40,127 nt of DNA, from NCBI GenBank assembly GCA_024685775.1, contig JAIKVL010000016.1:1-40127 (forward strand), given 5' to 3'. This document shows, in pieces, positions 7,168-14,376 of this stretch (its first letter is position 1; each line of letters starts with the position of its first letter). The notes beneath the pieces were generated by a model. It did not search any database. It saw nothing but the letters and a program-made list of their open reading frames with translations, and was not told the DNA's origin. Made by a program: the position numbers and the translations under genes. The DNA is from Clostridia bacterium (GTDB lineage: Bacteria; Bacillota; Clostridia; Christensenellales; CAG-1252).

Positions 7168-7821
7168 TTACGCCAAAATGCGCTTCGCCTTTTTCGAAAG
7201 GATCAAAGCGAGAACGGGGATCGCGACGGAAAGGATCGCGAAGACGGCGGGCAAGATCGCCGTGGAGACGATCGAACAGTCGGGGTTTCCGCCGCAGTAG
7301 ACCGCGAGGATGCGCGCGTCCTTCATCGACAGCGCGACGGAATAGCAAGCGATAAAGAGCGCGCTTTGCGCCGTCCCGAAGAGAATATCGAGGATATTGA
7401 AAGCGCCCTGCTTATTCGTGATCGAAGAAAAGATCGCGACGAGGATCCTTGCGATCGAGACGAACATCACGATAACGGAGAGGATCGAAAGCGTCTTGAC
7501 GTAGGACTCCGCGTAATAATGGAAAGGAACCGCCATATCGCCGAACGCGGCGTCCGTCCCCGTGTAGTTCCCCGAAAGCCCGGCGGCTACGCAGTTGAAC
7601 CCGCTGATCTTTACTTCGATGCCGACCTCCGTGTTATGGACCGCCGCCCAGTTGACGAGCATAAAGATCAAAAGCAGCGCCGCGAATAGCAAGGAAGCCA
7701 AGCTCAAAAAGCGAAGATTCTTCCAAGAGGATTCGAACTTCTTTTGCTTCTCTTCCTGCAAACGCTTCTCGATATAGTCTTTTTTCATCGTGCCTTTTTT
7801 TACGTTTTTGTTTTTTGCCAT
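7168..7821 (-). CDS. Uncharacterised four-helix membrane protein, last gene of the zinc operon
   Basis: A 217-residue protein of unknown family. The first 33 residues are strongly charged and helical (KKDYIEKRLQEEKQKK). About four transmembrane helices follow, near residues 37-60, 108-130, 141-162 and 184-208. The loop after helix 1 (about 62-105) is probably outside and has a single Cys (NCVAAGLSG); the last outer loop carries CGGNPDC, which could bind metal. A good AAGGAG ribosome site precedes the ATG. It lies 13 bases after the 78-residue protein and just before the operon terminator, so it should be made under zinc control. No function is known. Confidence 0.7.
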   Translation of the reverse strand: MAKNKNVKKGTMKKDYIEKRLQEEKQKKFESSWKNLRFLSLASLLFAALLLIFMLVNWAAVHNTEVGIEVKISGFNCVAAGLSGNYTGTDAAFGDMAVPFHYYAESYVKTLSILSVIVMFVSIARILVAIFSSITNKQGAFNILDILFGTAQSALFIACYSVALSMKDARILAVYCGGNPDCSIVSTAILPAVFAILSVAIPVLALILSKKAKRILA

Positions 7822-7834
7822 ACTTCAACTCCTT

Positions 7835-8071
7835 TTATGAATAGAGACATTGACTGCAAGTGCAACCCGAGACGGGGCCGCAGGTGATGACGATCACCGA
7901 GACGATCCCGCCGATCAACAGAAGCAAGAGAACGGATAGAAAGGAAAAGAACAGAATATTCTTTTTCTTCTCGCGCGCCGCGATCCTCTTTTCTTCCTCG
8001 GTCGGTTCCGCCGAGTCTTCCGCCGTCGATTCAATTTCCTCTTTCAATTCTTCGTCTCTTTCTTCTTCCAT
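7835..8071 (-). CDS. Small membrane protein with a C-terminal cysteine cluster (zinc operon)
   Basis: A 78-residue protein. Residues 1-37 are very acidic and then basic (EEERDEELKEEIE ... REKKK), residues 38-63 are one transmembrane helix, and the last 15 residues hold four cysteines (C64, C70, C72, C75) in the order C-x5-C-x-C-x2-C. By the positive-inside rule the Cys cluster should be outside the cell. Four close cysteines suggest metal binding or disulfides. The gene has an AGGAG-like site in the 9-base gap after the lipoprotein gene. I do not recognise the family; operon position is the only hint of a link to zinc. Confidence 0.65.
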   Translation of the reverse strand: MEEERDEELKEEIESTAEDSAEPTEEEKRIAAREKKKNILFFSFLSVLLLLLIGGIVSVIVITCGPVSGCTCSQCLYS

Positions 8072-8080
8072 AGCCCTCTC

Positions 8081-8608
8081 CTATTTTTCGACGTAATGCG
8101 CGAGTCCCGAGTAATCCTCGATCGGATCGATCGAAGAAGCGTCGAAGCTCAAAAAGACGACCGTTTCGACGGTGCTTTCGTCGACTTCTCCGTCCTTATA
8201 CGCATAGATCTTGATCTCTGTTTTTTCCGAAGACGGGATCGTCCCTTTGATATGGACCCACGCCTTATCGTTCGAATTGTCGCTTTGGTTTTTCGGCGCG
8301 GGGATCTCGCCGTCGAAATTCAGAATGAACCCGATGACCGTGTCCTTTCCGCACTTACAGCCGAAGCCCGACGAGCATTGGCGAACGCCGCAGCGATAGG
8401 TCTTTCCGCCGACGTCGGTCAGATCGTAGGTAAAGCAATCGTACTCGACGCTCTTTCCGACGTACTGCTCGGGGTAATACTGCATATTCGTCATGACGAG
8501 AAAGAACGTCTTTTCGGTCAGAACGTACTCTTTATTCTCGGAACAACCGCCGAGAGCGCAAGCGAGAAGCGCGAAAAGCGCGAGGAACGCCGCGATCGCT
8601 TTTCTCAT
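8081..8608 (-). CDS. Cysteine-rich lipoprotein resembling the C-terminal domain of TIGR03943/DUF1980 proteins
   Basis: A 175-residue secreted lipoprotein. Residues 1-21 are a signal peptide and the lipobox LGGC puts the lipidated Cys at 22. The mature part reads FFLVMTNMQYYPEQYVGKSVEY and later GFILNFDG ... KAWVHIKGTI, a pattern like the C-terminal domain of TIGR03943 (YcgQ) proteins, a family tied to zinc-responsive loci in Bacillota. Cysteines at 58, 73, 78, 84 and 86 could bind metal. The start at 8608 was chosen over longer frames because GAGGAGGGA precedes it and it overlaps the znuB stop by 4 bases. A zinc-related role at the cell surface is inference. Confidence 0.65.
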   Translation of the reverse strand: MRKAIAAFLALFALLACALGGCSENKEYVLTEKTFFLVMTNMQYYPEQYVGKSVEYDCFTYDLTDVGGKTYRCGVRQCSSGFGCKCGKDTVIGFILNFDGEIPAPKNQSDNSNDKAWVHIKGTIPSSEKTEIKIYAYKDGEVDESTVETVVFLSFDASSIDPIEDYSGLAHYVEK

Positions 8609-9459
8609 ACTCTCTTCCCTCCTCTGAAAATTCCCACGATCCAAAAGACGACGAAGAGCGCGGCTTGCGCGACGACGATCGTGGGACCGACCGGAGTCCC
8701 GAGCATGATCGAGACGAGGAGTCCGACGAGCGCGGTGCCGACGGAGAGGATCGCCGAGCAAATCGTTACCGAAAGGAAACTTTTGAAAACGCGCATTGCC
8801 GAGAGCGCGGGGAAAATGATCAAAGCGGAGATCAGCAAAGAGCCGACGAGGTTCATCGCAAGGACGATGACGACCGCGATGACGACCGCGATGATCAGAT
8901 TGTAAATGTCGGTGCGGATCCCCGTGGCTTTCGCGAAATTTTCGTCGAAAGTGACGGCGAAGATCCTGTTATAAAACAGAGCGAAGACCGTCACGGTGAC
9001 GACGGAAAGCCCGACCGAGATCCATACTTCCGTTTCCGTCAAAGTCAAAACGGACGTCGATCCGAATAAAGTCCCGCAGACGTCCGCCGAGACGTTGGAC
9101 GAGGTCGGGAAAAGGTTCATCAGGAGATAACCGAACGCGAGCGCGAAGACCGAGATCAACGCGACGGACGCGTCTCCTTTCATCTTCGCGTTTTGCCCCG
9201 TGCGAAGAAGCAGGATCGCGCAAACGATCGTCACCGGCATAACGATAAACATCTCGTTCGTCAGCCCGACGATCGCCGCGACCGACATCGCGCCGAACGC
9301 GACGTGAGAAAGACCGTCGCCGATGAAGGAGAAGCGTTTCAGGACGAGGGTCACGCCGAGGAGCGAAGAGCATAAAGCGATCAGCACGCCGACGACGAGG
9401 GCGTATTGTACAAAGGGAAATTGAAGGTACTGACCGAGTTTTTCAAAGGCTTCCGTCAT
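8605..9459 (-). CDS. znuB: Zinc ABC transporter, membrane permease
   Basis: A 284-residue ABC-3 family permease (the ZnuB/AdcB/MntB group) with about eight transmembrane helices. The typical early block GVTLVLKRFSFIGDGLSHVAFGAMSVA and the late LLISALIIFPALSAMRV are both clear. It forms the channel that brings the metal delivered by the lipoprotein ZnuA into the cytoplasm. It follows znuC by 2 bases and overlaps the next gene by 4 bases, so the transporter genes and the Cys-rich lipoprotein are translated together. Zinc rather than manganese is preferred because of the His-rich binding protein and Zur-type regulator in the same operon. Confidence 0.9.
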   Translation of the reverse strand: MTEAFEKLGQYLQFPFVQYALVVGVLIALCSSLLGVTLVLKRFSFIGDGLSHVAFGAMSVAAIVGLTNEMFIVMPVTIVCAILLLRTGQNAKMKGDASVALISVFALAFGYLLMNLFPTSSNVSADVCGTLFGSTSVLTLTETEVWISVGLSVVTVTVFALFYNRIFAVTFDENFAKATGIRTDIYNLIIAVVIAVVIVLAMNLVGSLLISALIIFPALSAMRVFKSFLSVTICSAILSVGTALVGLLVSIMLGTPVGPTIVVAQAALFVVFWIVGIFRGGKRV

Positions 9460-9461
9460 TT

Positions 9462-10160
9462 CTATTCCTCCTTCCCAGTAAAGAGTTTCCCTTCCGCGGT
9501 CGCGAGGTACTCCTTCACACTTCCGAAAAAGACGTGCGCGCCGATATGCAAGATCTTATTGGCGTACTTGACCGCGGCGGAAACGTCGTGAGAGATCATA
9601 ATGATCGTGACGCCCTCTCGATTCAAGGAGCGGATCAGCTCGTACATTTCGAGGGTGACTTTGGGATCGAGCCCCGTTACGGGCTCGTCGAGTAAAATGA
9701 TTTTGCGGGTCGCGCAAAGAGCGCGCGCAAGAAGCACGCGCTGTTGCTGACCGCCGGACAGCTCGCGGTACGAACGATTTTTCAGCTCGGTAAGACCCAT
9801 CCTTACGATATTCGTCCAAGCGAGAGCCCTATCCGTCCATGTGTAAAACGGATGGAATTTCTCACCGGACAGCGTCCCCGACAGGACGACTTCCAAAACC
9901 GAAGCCGGGAAATCGCGCTGGACGAGGGTCTGCTGCGGGAGATATCCTACGTCCCACCTCTTCAACCCGTCGCCGCGCTCGATCTTGCCGCCGAGCGGCT
10001 TAATGAGCCCGAGGATGGTCTTCATCAACGTCGATTTGCCCGATCCGTTTTCGCCGACGATCGCGAGATAATCGCCCTCTTCCACCGAAAAGGACAATCC
10101 TTTGACGATCGCGCCGTTCTCATAACCGAGCGTAACGTTTTCGCACCGTAACTGTTCCAT
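9462..10160 (-). CDS. znuC: Zinc ABC transporter, ATP-binding subunit
   Basis: A 232-residue ABC ATPase. Walker A is GENGSGKST (about residues 36-44), the Q loop follows at YLPQQTLVQRDFP, the signature is LSGGQQQRV, Walker B is IILLDEP and the switch His is in MISHD. The sequence GYENGAIVKGLSF near the start and the short length are those of metal-uptake ATPases (ZnuC/AdcC). It powers ZnuB at the inner face of the membrane. It starts 9 bases after znuA and ends 2 bases before znuB. Confidence 0.92.
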   Translation of the reverse strand: MEQLRCENVTLGYENGAIVKGLSFSVEEGDYLAIVGENGSGKSTLMKTILGLIKPLGGKIERGDGLKRWDVGYLPQQTLVQRDFPASVLEVVLSGTLSGEKFHPFYTWTDRALAWTNIVRMGLTELKNRSYRELSGGQQQRVLLARALCATRKIILLDEPVTGLDPKVTLEMYELIRSLNREGVTIIMISHDVSAAVKYANKILHIGAHVFFGSVKEYLATAEGKLFTGKEE

Positions 10161-10169
10161 AGTTCTCCT

Positions 10170-11240
10170 TTACGCGGCGAGCGCGGTTTTCAAAACTTCG
10201 AGATTGCTTTCCATAACGGAAAGGTAATTTCTGCCGCTCGCATATTCTTTCTTATTGGCGGATTGCAAAGAATCCAAGACCATAATGCTTTGATTTTTCG
10301 CGGTGGACGCATTCTTGATTCCCTCCGCAATCTCGTTCTTCGAGTTTTCGATCTTCAAAATGACTTTGAGAGAGAGCTCGTCCGCTTTCGACGCGAGGAA
10401 ACGAATGGTCTCGAAGCTCGCGTTGGATTCCGCTGAGCAACCGACGAACGCCGCGTAATACTTCAAGCCGTAATCCTCCACGAGATAGCGGAACGGAAAG
10501 CGATCTCCGAAAAGAAGGGTGTCGCGCGGGGAAGCTTGGATTGCCGCGGCATAGCTTTGATCCAAAGCGTGCAACGATGCGATATAGTTTTTCGCGTTTG
10601 CGGAATAGGTCTCTTTATTCTCCTCGTCCGCTTTCATAATCGCGTTTGCGATCGCCTGCGTAAAGATCTCGGCGTTTTTAAGCGACAGCCAGACGTGCTC
10701 GTCAAGCTCGCCCTCTTCCTCTTCGTGGTCGTGGTCGTGATCTTGATCCTCATCTTCGTGATCGTGATCCTCGTCCTCATGGTCGCGATCGTGGTCCTCG
10801 TCTTCGTCTTCGTGATCGTGATCATGATCGTGGTCGTGTTGCATGCCCTCTACGATCTCTTCCACGAGCGCTTTGTCTCCGAGGATCGAGATAAGATCCA
10901 AGGCGGCCATGTTCTTATTCTTGACGCTGCGAAGCGCGTCCTCGACCCACTCGTCCGACTCGCCGCCGACGTAGACGAAGACGTCTGCCTCCGCGATCGC
11001 CGCGAGATCGGCGACCGTCGGCTGATACGAGTGCAGATCCGCGCCGCTGTCTTGCAGCAAGGTCACGGAAAAATCGTCTTTCTTATCGCCGATCACATTC
11101 ATCGCCCAGTCGTAAACGGGGAAGATCGTGCAGACGACCTTGATCTTTCCGTCGTCCTTTTTCGAGCAAGCGGAAAGAGGCGCCAAGCTCAGCGCCGCAA
11201 AAAGTAATATGCATATTAAACAAATAATTTTCTTTTTCAT
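10170..11240 (-). CDS. znuA: Zinc ABC transporter, substrate-binding lipoprotein with a long His/Asp/Glu loop
   Basis: A 356-residue surface lipoprotein (lipobox LSAC, Cys25) of the cluster A-I metal-binding family. It binds zinc and hands it to ZnuB. Likely ligands are H70 in GADLHSYQPT and H182 in DEHVWLS, with the later GDRFPFRYLVEDYGLKYY block replacing the third His of the proteobacterial type, as seen in a Bacillota subgroup. Residues 135-176 are an unbroken acidic-histidine stretch built from HD, HE and ED units, far longer than in many relatives and probably a zinc-collecting loop. The DNA encoding it is a GATCAC/GAGGAC-like tandem, so its length may vary between strains. A ribosome site GGAGG precedes the ATG. 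Confidence 0.92.
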   Translation of the reverse strand: MKKKIICLICILLFAALSLAPLSACSKKDDGKIKVVCTIFPVYDWAMNVIGDKKDDFSVTLLQDSGADLHSYQPTVADLAAIAEADVFVYVGGESDEWVEDALRSVKNKNMAALDLISILGDKALVEEIVEGMQHDHDHDHDHEDEDEDHDRDHEDEDHDHEDEDQDHDHDHEEEEGELDEHVWLSLKNAEIFTQAIANAIMKADEENKETYSANAKNYIASLHALDQSYAAAIQASPRDTLLFGDRFPFRYLVEDYGLKYYAAFVGCSAESNASFETIRFLASKADELSLKVILKIENSKNEIAEGIKNASTAKNQSIMVLDSLQSANKKEYASGRNYLSVMESNLEVLKTALAA

Positions 11241-11288
11241 AATAAACCTCCGATTAAAAATTTTTGATAACGAGCCGAAAAAAGCGGC

Positions 11289-11567
11289 TCAATCGGAGAG
11301 TTTGATCTTCAAAGAAACGGGAGTGATCGCGAAGAAAGTTTCCCGCGACTCCGCGACGGTTCTCTTCTCGCTTTTATAAAAGATCGCATACGCGACGAAA
11401 AGGATCAGTCCGGCGAGCGCGAACGAAGAAAGAACGAAAAGGATCGCGCAGATCGGGCAGTCTTCGCCTTCGCAATCGTGATGCGCGCTTTCCGCGCTCT
11501 CATAGGCGAAGGAAAAGACGAGCAACAAAACGAGAATCAAAAGAACGACGCGAAAACTCTTTTTCAT
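11289..11567 (-). CDS. Small membrane protein with an external HHDCEGEDCPIC motif (zinc operon)
   Basis: A 92-residue protein with two hydrophobic segments (about residues 6-22 and 41-64). Between them is a short loop with H29, H30, D31, C32, D36, C37 and C40, an obvious metal-binding arrangement that should face outside or lie at the outer membrane surface. The tail (65-92) is cytoplasmic and polar. Small proteins with this HDCxGxDCPIC motif recur beside zinc-uptake and Fur-family genes in Clostridia; I know of no demonstrated function. It overlaps the regulator gene by 4 bases. A 6-bp hairpin (GAGCCG/CGGCTC, 11271-11289) separates it from znuA and may affect relative expression. Confidence 0.75.
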   Translation of the reverse strand: MKKSFRVVLLILVLLLVFSFAYESAESAHHDCEGEDCPICAILFVLSSFALAGLILFVAYAIFYKSEKRTVAESRETFFAITPVSLKIKLSD

Positions 11568-11956
11568 TTTGCCCGCTCCTTACACTCTTTGCAAACGCCG
11601 AACAGCAGGCAGTCTCCCTTGTTCAGAAAAAACCCGTCCGCTCTTTTCAACGCTTTTTCGAAACTCGAAGCGGCTTCCGCGGAGACATGATCCGTCCGCC
11701 CGCAACGGACGCAGGAGATATGGATCTTTCCCTCGCATTTCCCGCTCGCGACGTAACGATAGGAAACCGCGCGATCGGAGTTTTGAACGCGCACGATTTT
11801 TCCTTCCTTTTCGAGAAGCGCCAAATTGCGATAGACCGCGCTTTTGCTGACGGAAAAAGAAAGCGCGGAAGCGATCTCCGCCGCCGTCAGACTCTCGTCG
11901 AGCCTTCTCTCGAAATATTCGATCATTCGTTTTCTTTGTTCCGTTGCGTAATTCAT
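11564..11956 (-). CDS. zur: Fur-family zinc regulator (Zur-type)
   Basis: A 130-residue Fur-family repressor. The winged helix covers residues 1-70 (SLTAAEIASAL, then SKSAVYRNLALLEKEGKIVRV, the Fur recognition helix). The dimer domain carries two CxxC pairs, C82/C85 and C122/C125, that form the structural zinc site, plus H79 and H90 near the sensing region. The start at 11956 was chosen because a longer frame would run through the promoter and operator. Being first in an operon with znuABC argues for Zur rather than Fur or PerR. A 9-bp-arm dyad over its own transcription start suggests it represses the whole operon when zinc is plentiful. The gene name is by context. Confidence 0.85.
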   Translation of the reverse strand: MNYATEQRKRMIEYFERRLDESLTAAEIASALSFSVSKSAVYRNLALLEKEGKIVRVQNSDRAVSYRYVASGKCEGKIHISCVRCGRTDHVSAEAASSFEKALKRADGFFLNKGDCLLFGVCKECKERAK

Positions 11957-11962
11957 AGCTTC

Positions 11963-11985
11963 AATTTGCGACTCATTCGCAAATT
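11963..11985 (-). promoter_or_regulatory. Operator dyad of the zinc operon (probable Zur box)
   Basis: AATTTGCGA (11963-11971) and TCGCAAATT (11977-11985) are perfect 9-base inverted repeats around CTCAT. The site lies directly downstream of the -10 box, covering the predicted transcription start near 11980, where a bound repressor would block RNA polymerase. Size and symmetry fit Fur-family operators. Binding by the encoded regulator is inference. Confidence 0.75.
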
Positions 11986-11986
11986 C

Positions 11987-12015
11987 ATTATAAAACCAGA
12001 AATCCGAAAAGTCAA
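11987..12015 (-). promoter_or_regulatory. Sigma-A promoter of the zinc operon
   Basis: On the minus strand TTGACT (12010-12015) and TATAAT (11987-11992) are 17 bases apart. It appears to be the only strong promoter for the eight genes down to 7168, since later gaps are under 50 bases. Confidence 0.85.
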
Positions 12016-12099
12016 AGATTTTTCGAATTTTCTCCCGCGTTTTTATCCGCGCGCGTTTTGATCGCGCGATTCGGGCGAACACTTATTGAAAGGACCGCA

Positions 12100-12129
12100 T
12101 TGACGAAACGCCGCGGCGCGCGATATAAT
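12100..12129 (+). promoter_or_regulatory. Sigma-A promoter of the PH-domain gene
   Basis: TTGACG (12100-12105) and TATAAT (12124-12129) are 18 bases apart, 34 bases before the GTG start. Confidence 0.75.
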
Positions 12130-12162
12130 AAAAATAGACCTCGCGAAAAAGGAGAAAAAAAC

Positions 12163-12576
12163 GTGAACTATTTGCAAGATATTTTTCTTACGGAAGAAGA
12201 AAAACTGCTGTTTTCCCCCGTCAAATCAAAAGTGCCTCTGTTTTGGGCTTGGTTTTTGGGGATCCTGTTTTGCTGGGCGCTCTTCGTCCCCCTGGTCCTC
12301 GCGATCCGCTATCATATCCTTTTCAAAAACACGGAGTACGCGATCACCGAAAAACGTCTTTTGAAAAAGGAAGGCTGGCTCAAAGTCACTTGCGCGCAGA
12401 TCAAGGTCGAAGAGATCGACAGCGTTTCGATGAGCAAGAGCTTTTGGAGCGCGATCAATAAATACGGAAAAGTCTTTATCCAAAGCACGGACGGCGAAAA
12501 ACTCGTCTTCAAAAACGTAAAAGAACCCGAAAAGGTCTTAAAAGCGATCAACACCGCCGCACCGATCGATCTTTGA
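12163..12576 (+). CDS. Membrane protein with a bacterial PH domain (YdbS-like)
   Basis: A 137-residue protein. Two close hydrophobic segments (about residues 25-52) are followed by a bPH_2-type domain: ILFKNTEYAITEKRLLKKEGWL, then IKVEEIDSVSMSKSFW and GKVFIQSTDGEKLVFKNVKEPEKVL, the usual PH-like beta-sandwich run of YdbS proteins. The start is GTG at 12163, fixed by AAGGAG eight bases before it; no in-frame ATG fits the promoter. It is a single-gene unit closed by the terminator at 12595. The role of these domains in bacteria is not well known. Confidence 0.75.
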   Translation: MNYLQDIFLTEEEKLLFSPVKSKVPLFWAWFLGILFCWALFVPLVLAIRYHILFKNTEYAITEKRLLKKEGWLKVTCAQIKVEEIDSVSMSKSFWSAINKYGKVFIQSTDGEKLVFKNVKEPEKVLKAINTAAPIDL

Positions 12577-12594
12577 TCCGACAATCATCCTATG

Positions 12595-12633
12595 AAAAAC
12601 GGCTGTCCGGAAAAACCCCGGCAGCCGTTTTTT
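12595..12633. terminator. Bidirectional terminator between convergent genes
   Basis: AAACGGCTG(T)CCGG pairs with CCGGCAGCCGTTT, with one bulged T, and is bounded by A and T runs. It serves the PH-domain gene and the kinase gene. Confidence 0.8.
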
Positions 12634-12647
12634 CGTCCGCGGTTTTA

Positions 12648-13571
12648 TTATCTCTCGCCGCCGACCTTCCCTCCTTTGATGAACTCGTTCAAAAGAGAGG
12701 TCTTCGGGATGGTCATATCCGGGATATTCGAGACCTCTTTCAAGACCTCGCGGATATTGTCCGTCCAGTTGTTCGGGCATTCGTCCAAGGAATCGCCGAG
12801 GCAACGCTTATAGACCAAAAGCTCGTAATCGTAGACACTGTCCACGGTGTAACTCGCTTTATAGACGAACGGATAGATCGTCGTCCGTTCCGCGCGCAGG
12901 ACTTCGCTCCATTGACGCAACGTGTCCTCCAAAGAATAGCCGCGCGAATAATAGTCGCGCAGAATGCGGCGAAGCAAGCGGAGCTCGACGGGGGCGATAT
13001 GTCTGCCGCTCGGAAGCAGAAAATCACGGCGCGGCGTAATATAGATCCCGATCACGGAATCGTCGTCGATTCGGTATTTTCCGAGGATGGCGGGATTCAG
13101 CGAATGGATCCCCTCGACGATCGTTACGTCCTGCGGCTCGGGTCGAAGCTCGCGCGTCTCTCCCGCGCGTTTGCCCGAGACGAAATCGAACGCGGGGATG
13201 ACGACGGGGTGACCTTCGAGGATCTGTTCGAGCGTGTAGGTCAAAAGACCGACGTCCATCGCGGAGATCGAATCGAGGTCCCGAAGCCCCGAAGGCAGAT
13301 ACGGGATCTTGTCGCGATCGATGAAAAAATCGTCCGTCGATATGCGATGGACTTTGATCCCTCGAAATTCCAATCGGCTCGCGAGAAGATTCGAAAAAGT
13401 CGTCTTCCCGCTGGCGGAAGGCCCCGCGATCATAATCATTTTCGCAGAGCGTTTCCGATAGATCTTATCCGCGATCTCGATGACTTGCGAATCGAAATTG
13501 AACTCGCTGTTATAAATCAAAGACGCAAGATTCGACTTCGCGATCTTTTCCATTTCCGACCAAACGATCAT
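12648..13571 (-). CDS. Uridine kinase-like nucleoside kinase (PRK/Udk superfamily)
   Basis: A 307-residue P-loop kinase. Walker A is GPSASGKTTFSN (about residues 49-60), followed by VHRISTDDFFIDRDKIP with the acidic pair expected to contact the phosphoryl acceptor, and VTIVEGIHSLNP as the Walker B-like strand. This layout is that of clostridial nucleoside kinases related to uridine kinase, which phosphorylate a nucleoside with ATP or GTP. Many relatives carry an N-terminal TGS/ThrRS-like half; this one has only about 45 residues before the kinase domain. The start at 13571 has GAGGTGA before it. deoC, also in nucleoside salvage, is divergent from it. The true substrate is uncertain. Confidence 0.75.
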   Translation of the reverse strand: MIVWSEMEKIAKSNLASLIYNSEFNFDSQVIEIADKIYRKRSAKMIMIAGPSASGKTTFSNLLASRLEFRGIKVHRISTDDFFIDRDKIPYLPSGLRDLDSISAMDVGLLTYTLEQILEGHPVVIPAFDFVSGKRAGETRELRPEPQDVTIVEGIHSLNPAILGKYRIDDDSVIGIYITPRRDFLLPSGRHIAPVELRLLRRILRDYYSRGYSLEDTLRQWSEVLRAERTTIYPFVYKASYTVDSVYDYELLVYKRCLGDSLDECPNNWTDNIREVLKEVSNIPDMTIPKTSLLNEFIKGGKVGGER

Positions 13572-13590
13572 AATTCTCACCTCGTTATTC

Positions 13591-13619
13591 AGTATACCAC
13601 GGATCCCGCCGTAACGCAA
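13591..13619 (-). promoter_or_regulatory. Sigma-A promoter of the kinase gene
   Basis: On the minus strand TTGCGT (13614-13619) and TATACT (13591-13596) are 17 bases apart. Confidence 0.65.
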
Positions 13620-13672
13620 GACGGGCTTTTTATCCTATTCCGCGGAATTCGGCGGCGTTCCTTTTCGCTTCG

Positions 13673-13701
13673 TTGACAGAACGGGGATCGACGGTTATAA
13701 T
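13673..13701 (+). promoter_or_regulatory. Consensus sigma-A promoter of deoC-dtd
   Basis: TTGACA (13673-13678) and TATAAT (13696-13701) are 17 bases apart, a perfect match to consensus, 18 bases before the ATG. Confidence 0.9.
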
Positions 13702-13719
13702 GATCCCATAGGAGTTATT

Positions 13720-14376
13720 ATGGAACACGAGCAATTATCTTATATCTTTTCCAAGATCGACCACACGCTTTTGTCTACGACCGCCACGCTCGACGATCTC
13801 AGGATCCTCTGCGCCGAAGCGGAAGAAGCGGGCGCGGCGAGCGTCTGCGTCCCGCCCTGCTATATCGAAGACGCGAAAAACCTCTTAAAGAAAGTCAAGA
13901 TCTGCACCGTAATCGGTTTCCCGAACGGCTATAACACGACCGCGTCGAAAGTCTTCGAAGCGAAAGACGCGATTTCGCGCGGCGCGGACGAAGTGGATAT
14001 GGTCATAAACGTAAACCAAGTCAAAAACAAAAACTTCGCTTTCGTCGAAGAAGAGATCGCCGCCGTCCGAAAGGCGTCCGAAGGGAAGATCCTCAAAGTC
14101 ATCGTCGAGACCTGCCTTTTGACGGAAGAAGAAAAGATCGCCCTTTGCGGCGCGGTCACGCGGGCGGGCGCGGACTATATCAAGACCAGCACGGGGTTTT
14201 CCAAAGCGGGCGCGACGATCGAAGACGTTCGCCTGTTCAAAAAACATATCGGAGAAAACGTTAAAATCAAAGCCGCCGGCGGCATCCGTTCGGCGGAGGA
14301 CGCCCTCGCCTATCTTTCGGCGGGCGCGGATCGGATCGGCGCAAGCGCCGTCATCAAAAACTGCCTGAAAAAATGA
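13720..14376 (+). CDS. deoC: Deoxyribose-phosphate aldolase
   Basis: A 218-residue class I aldolase that splits 2-deoxyribose 5-phosphate into glyceraldehyde 3-phosphate and acetaldehyde in deoxynucleoside breakdown. The TIM-barrel family marks are all present: IDHTLL near the start, VIGFPNGYNTTASKVFEA, ADEVDMVIN with D93, the Schiff-base lysine K155 in YIKTSTGF, K184 in VKIKAAGGIR, and GADRIGAS at the end. Length is normal. GGAG lies before the ATG. It overlaps dtd by 4 bases, so the two are translated together. Confidence 0.95.
   Translation: MEHEQLSYIFSKIDHTLLSTTATLDDLRILCAEAEEAGAASVCVPPCYIEDAKNLLKKVKICTVIGFPNGYNTTASKVFEAKDAISRGADEVDMVINVNQVKNKNFAFVEEEIAAVRKASEGKILKVIVETCLLTEEEKIALCGAVTRAGADYIKTSTGFSKAGATIEDVRLFKKHIGENVKIKAAGGIRSAEDALAYLSAGADRIGASAVIKNCLKK

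Noticed and set aside
10730..10850. Apparent simple-sequence repeat or satellite
   Set aside because: It is fully explained as coding sequence for the His/Asp/Glu loop of ZnuA.
12037..12070. CGCGCG/CGCGCG hairpin between zur and the PH-domain gene as terminator
   Set aside because: No T run follows in either direction; simple CG-rich sequence explains it.
12573..13676. Long plus-strand open frame opposite the nucleoside kinase gene
   Set aside because: It is a shadow of the minus-strand kinase, has a charged low-quality composition, and runs through the terminator and promoters. The same applies to long antisense frames at 5998-7689, 16249-17619, 21067-22506, 30024-31613 and 36901-38592.
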